A DNA stretch of 8,553 nt, taken from a bacterium. GTDB lineage: Bacteria > Desulfobacterota > Deferrimicrobia > Deferrimicrobiales > Deferrimicrobiaceae. Under the pieces are notes generated by a model. It did no database searches, was not told the DNA's origin, and worked only from the letters and a program-made list of their open reading frames with translations. The translations under genes were made by a program, and so were the position numbers. The stretch spans positions 1-8,553 of the forward strand of contig JAGVHM010000095.1 in NCBI GenBank assembly GCA_020056545.1. The letters run 5' to 3'. Below are positions 6,912 to 8,553 of the stretch, one piece after another (position 1 is the first letter of the stretch; every line of letters starts with the position of its first letter).

Positions 6912-8440
6912 AGCCCACGTTCTACATCTCGACGCCGATCTACTACGTCAACGACGTCCCCCACATCGGACATGCATATACCACGATCGCCTGCGACGCG
7001 CTCGCGCGGCACCACCGGATGAAGGGGCAGAAGGTCTTTTTCCTCACCGGCACGGATGAACACGGCGAGAAGGTGCAGAAGAGCGCCACGCAGCAGGGCG
7101 TGACCCCAAGAGAGCTTGCCGACCGGGTGGTCACGCGGTTCCAGGGGCTGACTCCGGCGCTCGACATCACCAACGACGACTTCATCCGCACGACCGAGCC
7201 CAGGCACTACGCCTCCGTCCAGGGGCTCTTCCTTAATTCGCTGCGCAACGGGGACATCTACCTCGGCGAATACGAGGGATGGTATTGCACCCCCTGCGAG
7301 TCGTACTGGACCGACCTGCAGCTGGTCGACGGGAAGTGCCCGGAGTGCCGGCGGGCCGCCGACCGGCGGAAAGAGCCCTCCTTCTTCTTCCGGCTCTCGA
7401 AGTACCAGCGGCCGCTGCTCGACTATTACGGGAAAAATCCTTCGTTCATCCGGCCGGAGAGCCGCCGGAACGAGGTCGTCTCCTTCGTCGAGGGGGGGCT
7501 GAACGACCTCTCTGTCTCGCGCACTTCCCTTTCGTGGGGGATCCCGGTCCCCGGCCATCCCGGGCACGTGATCTACGTCTGGTACGACGCGCTCACCAAT
7601 TACATCACCGGGGTCGGATACCCGGACGGCGGGGAGATGTTCGACACCTTCTGGCCGGCCGACATACACATGGTGGGAAAGGACATCCTGCGGTTCCACG
7701 CCGTCTTCTGGCCCGCGTTCCTCATGTCCGCGGGGGTGGCCCCGCCTCTCGGCGTATTCGCGCACGGCTGGTGGACCGTCGAGGGGCAGAAGATGAGCAA
7801 GTCGCTGGGGAACGTCGTGGACCCTTATGAGATGGTGGAGACCTACGGTGCGGACGCCTTCCGGTACTTCCTTTTGCGGGAGGTGCCGTTCGGGTCCGAC
7901 GGGGACTTCTCGCGGAAGGCGCTCGTGCACAGGATAAACTCCGACCTCGCCAACGACTTCGGAAACCTGCTCAACAGGACGCTCGGGATGCTGGGGAAGT
8001 ATTTCGCCGGGACGGTGCCCTCCCCCTCCCCCGCCGGAGAGGAGGACCTCGCGCTCATCGCAAGGGCCACCGAAACCGTGCGCGCCGCGGACGCGGCGAT
8101 GGAAAAAGTGGAGTTCCACAACGCGCTCACCGCCATCTGGGACCTCGTGAAGGCCGCGAACCGGTACGTCGACGCGTCGGCGCCGTGGGCGCTGGCAAAG
8201 GATCCCTCGAAGCGGGTCCGGCTGGGCGCGGTCCTGTACAACATCCTGGAGGCCACCCGGATATCCGTGCTGTTGACGGCGCCCTTCGTGCCGAGCGCGG
8301 CGCAGCGGATGTGGGAGGCGCTCGGGTGCGAGGGGCAGGTCGCCGCGGCGAAACTTTCAGCGGCCGGAGCGTGGGGCGGACTCCGGTCCGGCGTCACCCT
8401 GCCGAAGTCCACCGTGGCGTTCCCGCGCATCGAAGAATAA
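6908..8440 (+). CDS. metG: Methionyl-tRNA synthetase, short form
   Basis: Class Ia synthetase that charges tRNA-Met with methionine in the cytoplasm, needed for both initiation and elongation. The 510 residues contain the HIGH motif (19-22), a single four-Cys zinc knuckle (Cys127, 130, 144, 147) in the connective domain, the conserved GKDILRFH segment, the KMSKS loop (295-299) and an alpha-helical anticodon-binding domain. It ends at FPRIEE without the C-terminal EMAPII/Trbp111-like tRNA-binding domain present in many bacterial MetG, so tRNA binding relies on the core. The start is GTG at 6908, overlapping the ricT stop by 4 nt (GTGA), with AGGAGG at 6892-6897 ten nt upstream. The open frame extends upstream within ricT but the homology starts here (KPTFYISTPIYYVND). 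Confidence 0.96.
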
Positions 8441-8553
8441 TCGTGGTGCCCGCACACCCGGTTCCGGCTGCGCCGCCTCGGAGGGGGGACTTCGTTCATG
8501 GCTCGCCGGGCGGTCGTTCCCAAATCGCCCGTCTGCGCTTTACTTCACTGCGC
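8441..8553. other. Unassigned flank after metG, with a hairpin
   Basis: No gene is certain here. An 8-bp stem, CGGGCGGT (8507-8514) with ATCGCCCG (8524-8531), one G-T pair and a 9-nt loop, is followed by no T run, so it is not a standard terminator. Two plus-strand frames stay open to the edge: one from ATG 8498, behind GGAGGGG, and one from GTG 8443 just after the metG stop. A minus-strand frame from the right edge ends at a TGA at 8498-8500, so a converging gene tail is also possible. Neither plus-strand translation resembles a family I know. Confidence 0.4.
8498..8553 (+). CDS. Possible start of an unidentified protein (partial)
   Basis: An ATG preceded by a purine-rich GGAGGGGGG (8480-8488, about 9 nt away) opens a frame of 18 codons to the window edge, beginning MARRAVVPKSP. 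The Shine-Dalgarno-like sequence is the only support. I do not recognise the peptide, and the region may equally be a non-coding spacer or repeat. Confidence 0.2.
   Translation, partial: MARRAVVPKSPVCALLHC

Overview
The window looks like chromosome of a GC-rich, anaerobically respiring Gram-negative bacterium. The best guess is the former Deltaproteobacteria (Desulfuromonadota/Geobacter-like or a neighbouring phylum). The reasons are a large multihaem cytochrome c fused to a membrane cytochrome b, an adenosylcobalamin-dependent (class II) ribonucleotide reductase, and the order tmk-holB-ricT-metG, which is familiar from that group. The lineage is an inference; there is no rRNA or other decisive marker.

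Layout. Positions 1-1642 (minus strand) hold the 5' part of a gene for an exported cytochrome with eleven CXXCH haem sites followed by a FdnI/HydC-like cytochrome b domain. It runs off the left edge. Positions 1643-2121 are a divergent intergenic region. It has a possible minus-strand promoter, inverted repeats near the cytochrome start, a GC-rich stretch of unknown role, and an AT-rich plus-strand promoter. That promoter overlaps a 14/16 match to the NrdR box, and a weaker second box lies exactly 32 bp downstream. Positions 2122-8440 are five tightly packed plus-strand genes: nrdJ, tmk, holB, ricT and metG. The junctions are 0 nt (nrdJ/tmk, same frame), a 7-nt overlap (tmk/holB), a 6-nt gap (holB/ricT) and a 4-nt overlap (ricT/metG). 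Positions 8441-8553 are unassigned flank with a hairpin and only weak coding evidence.

How it fits together. The plus-strand genes read as one transcription unit linking dNTP supply (NrdJ reduces ribonucleotides, Tmk makes dTDP) to replication (HolB is the clamp-loader delta' subunit). RicT (an Fe-S, PSP1-family RNA-processing partner) and methionyl-tRNA synthetase follow. If the NrdR sites work, the dNTP-sensing repressor could influence the whole unit. The divergent cytochrome is a respiratory protein, likely a quinol:periplasmic-cytochrome electron-transfer protein, and is probably unrelated in function.

The core operon genes are ordinary housekeeping genes. The less ordinary items are the internally duplicated four-haem unit of the cytochrome, the tandem NrdR boxes in front of a nrdJ-led tmk-holB-ricT-metG operon, and the nrdJ/tmk junction where only an amber stop codon separates two same-frame genes. 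I see no CRISPR array, insertion sequence, tRNA, rRNA or defence system.
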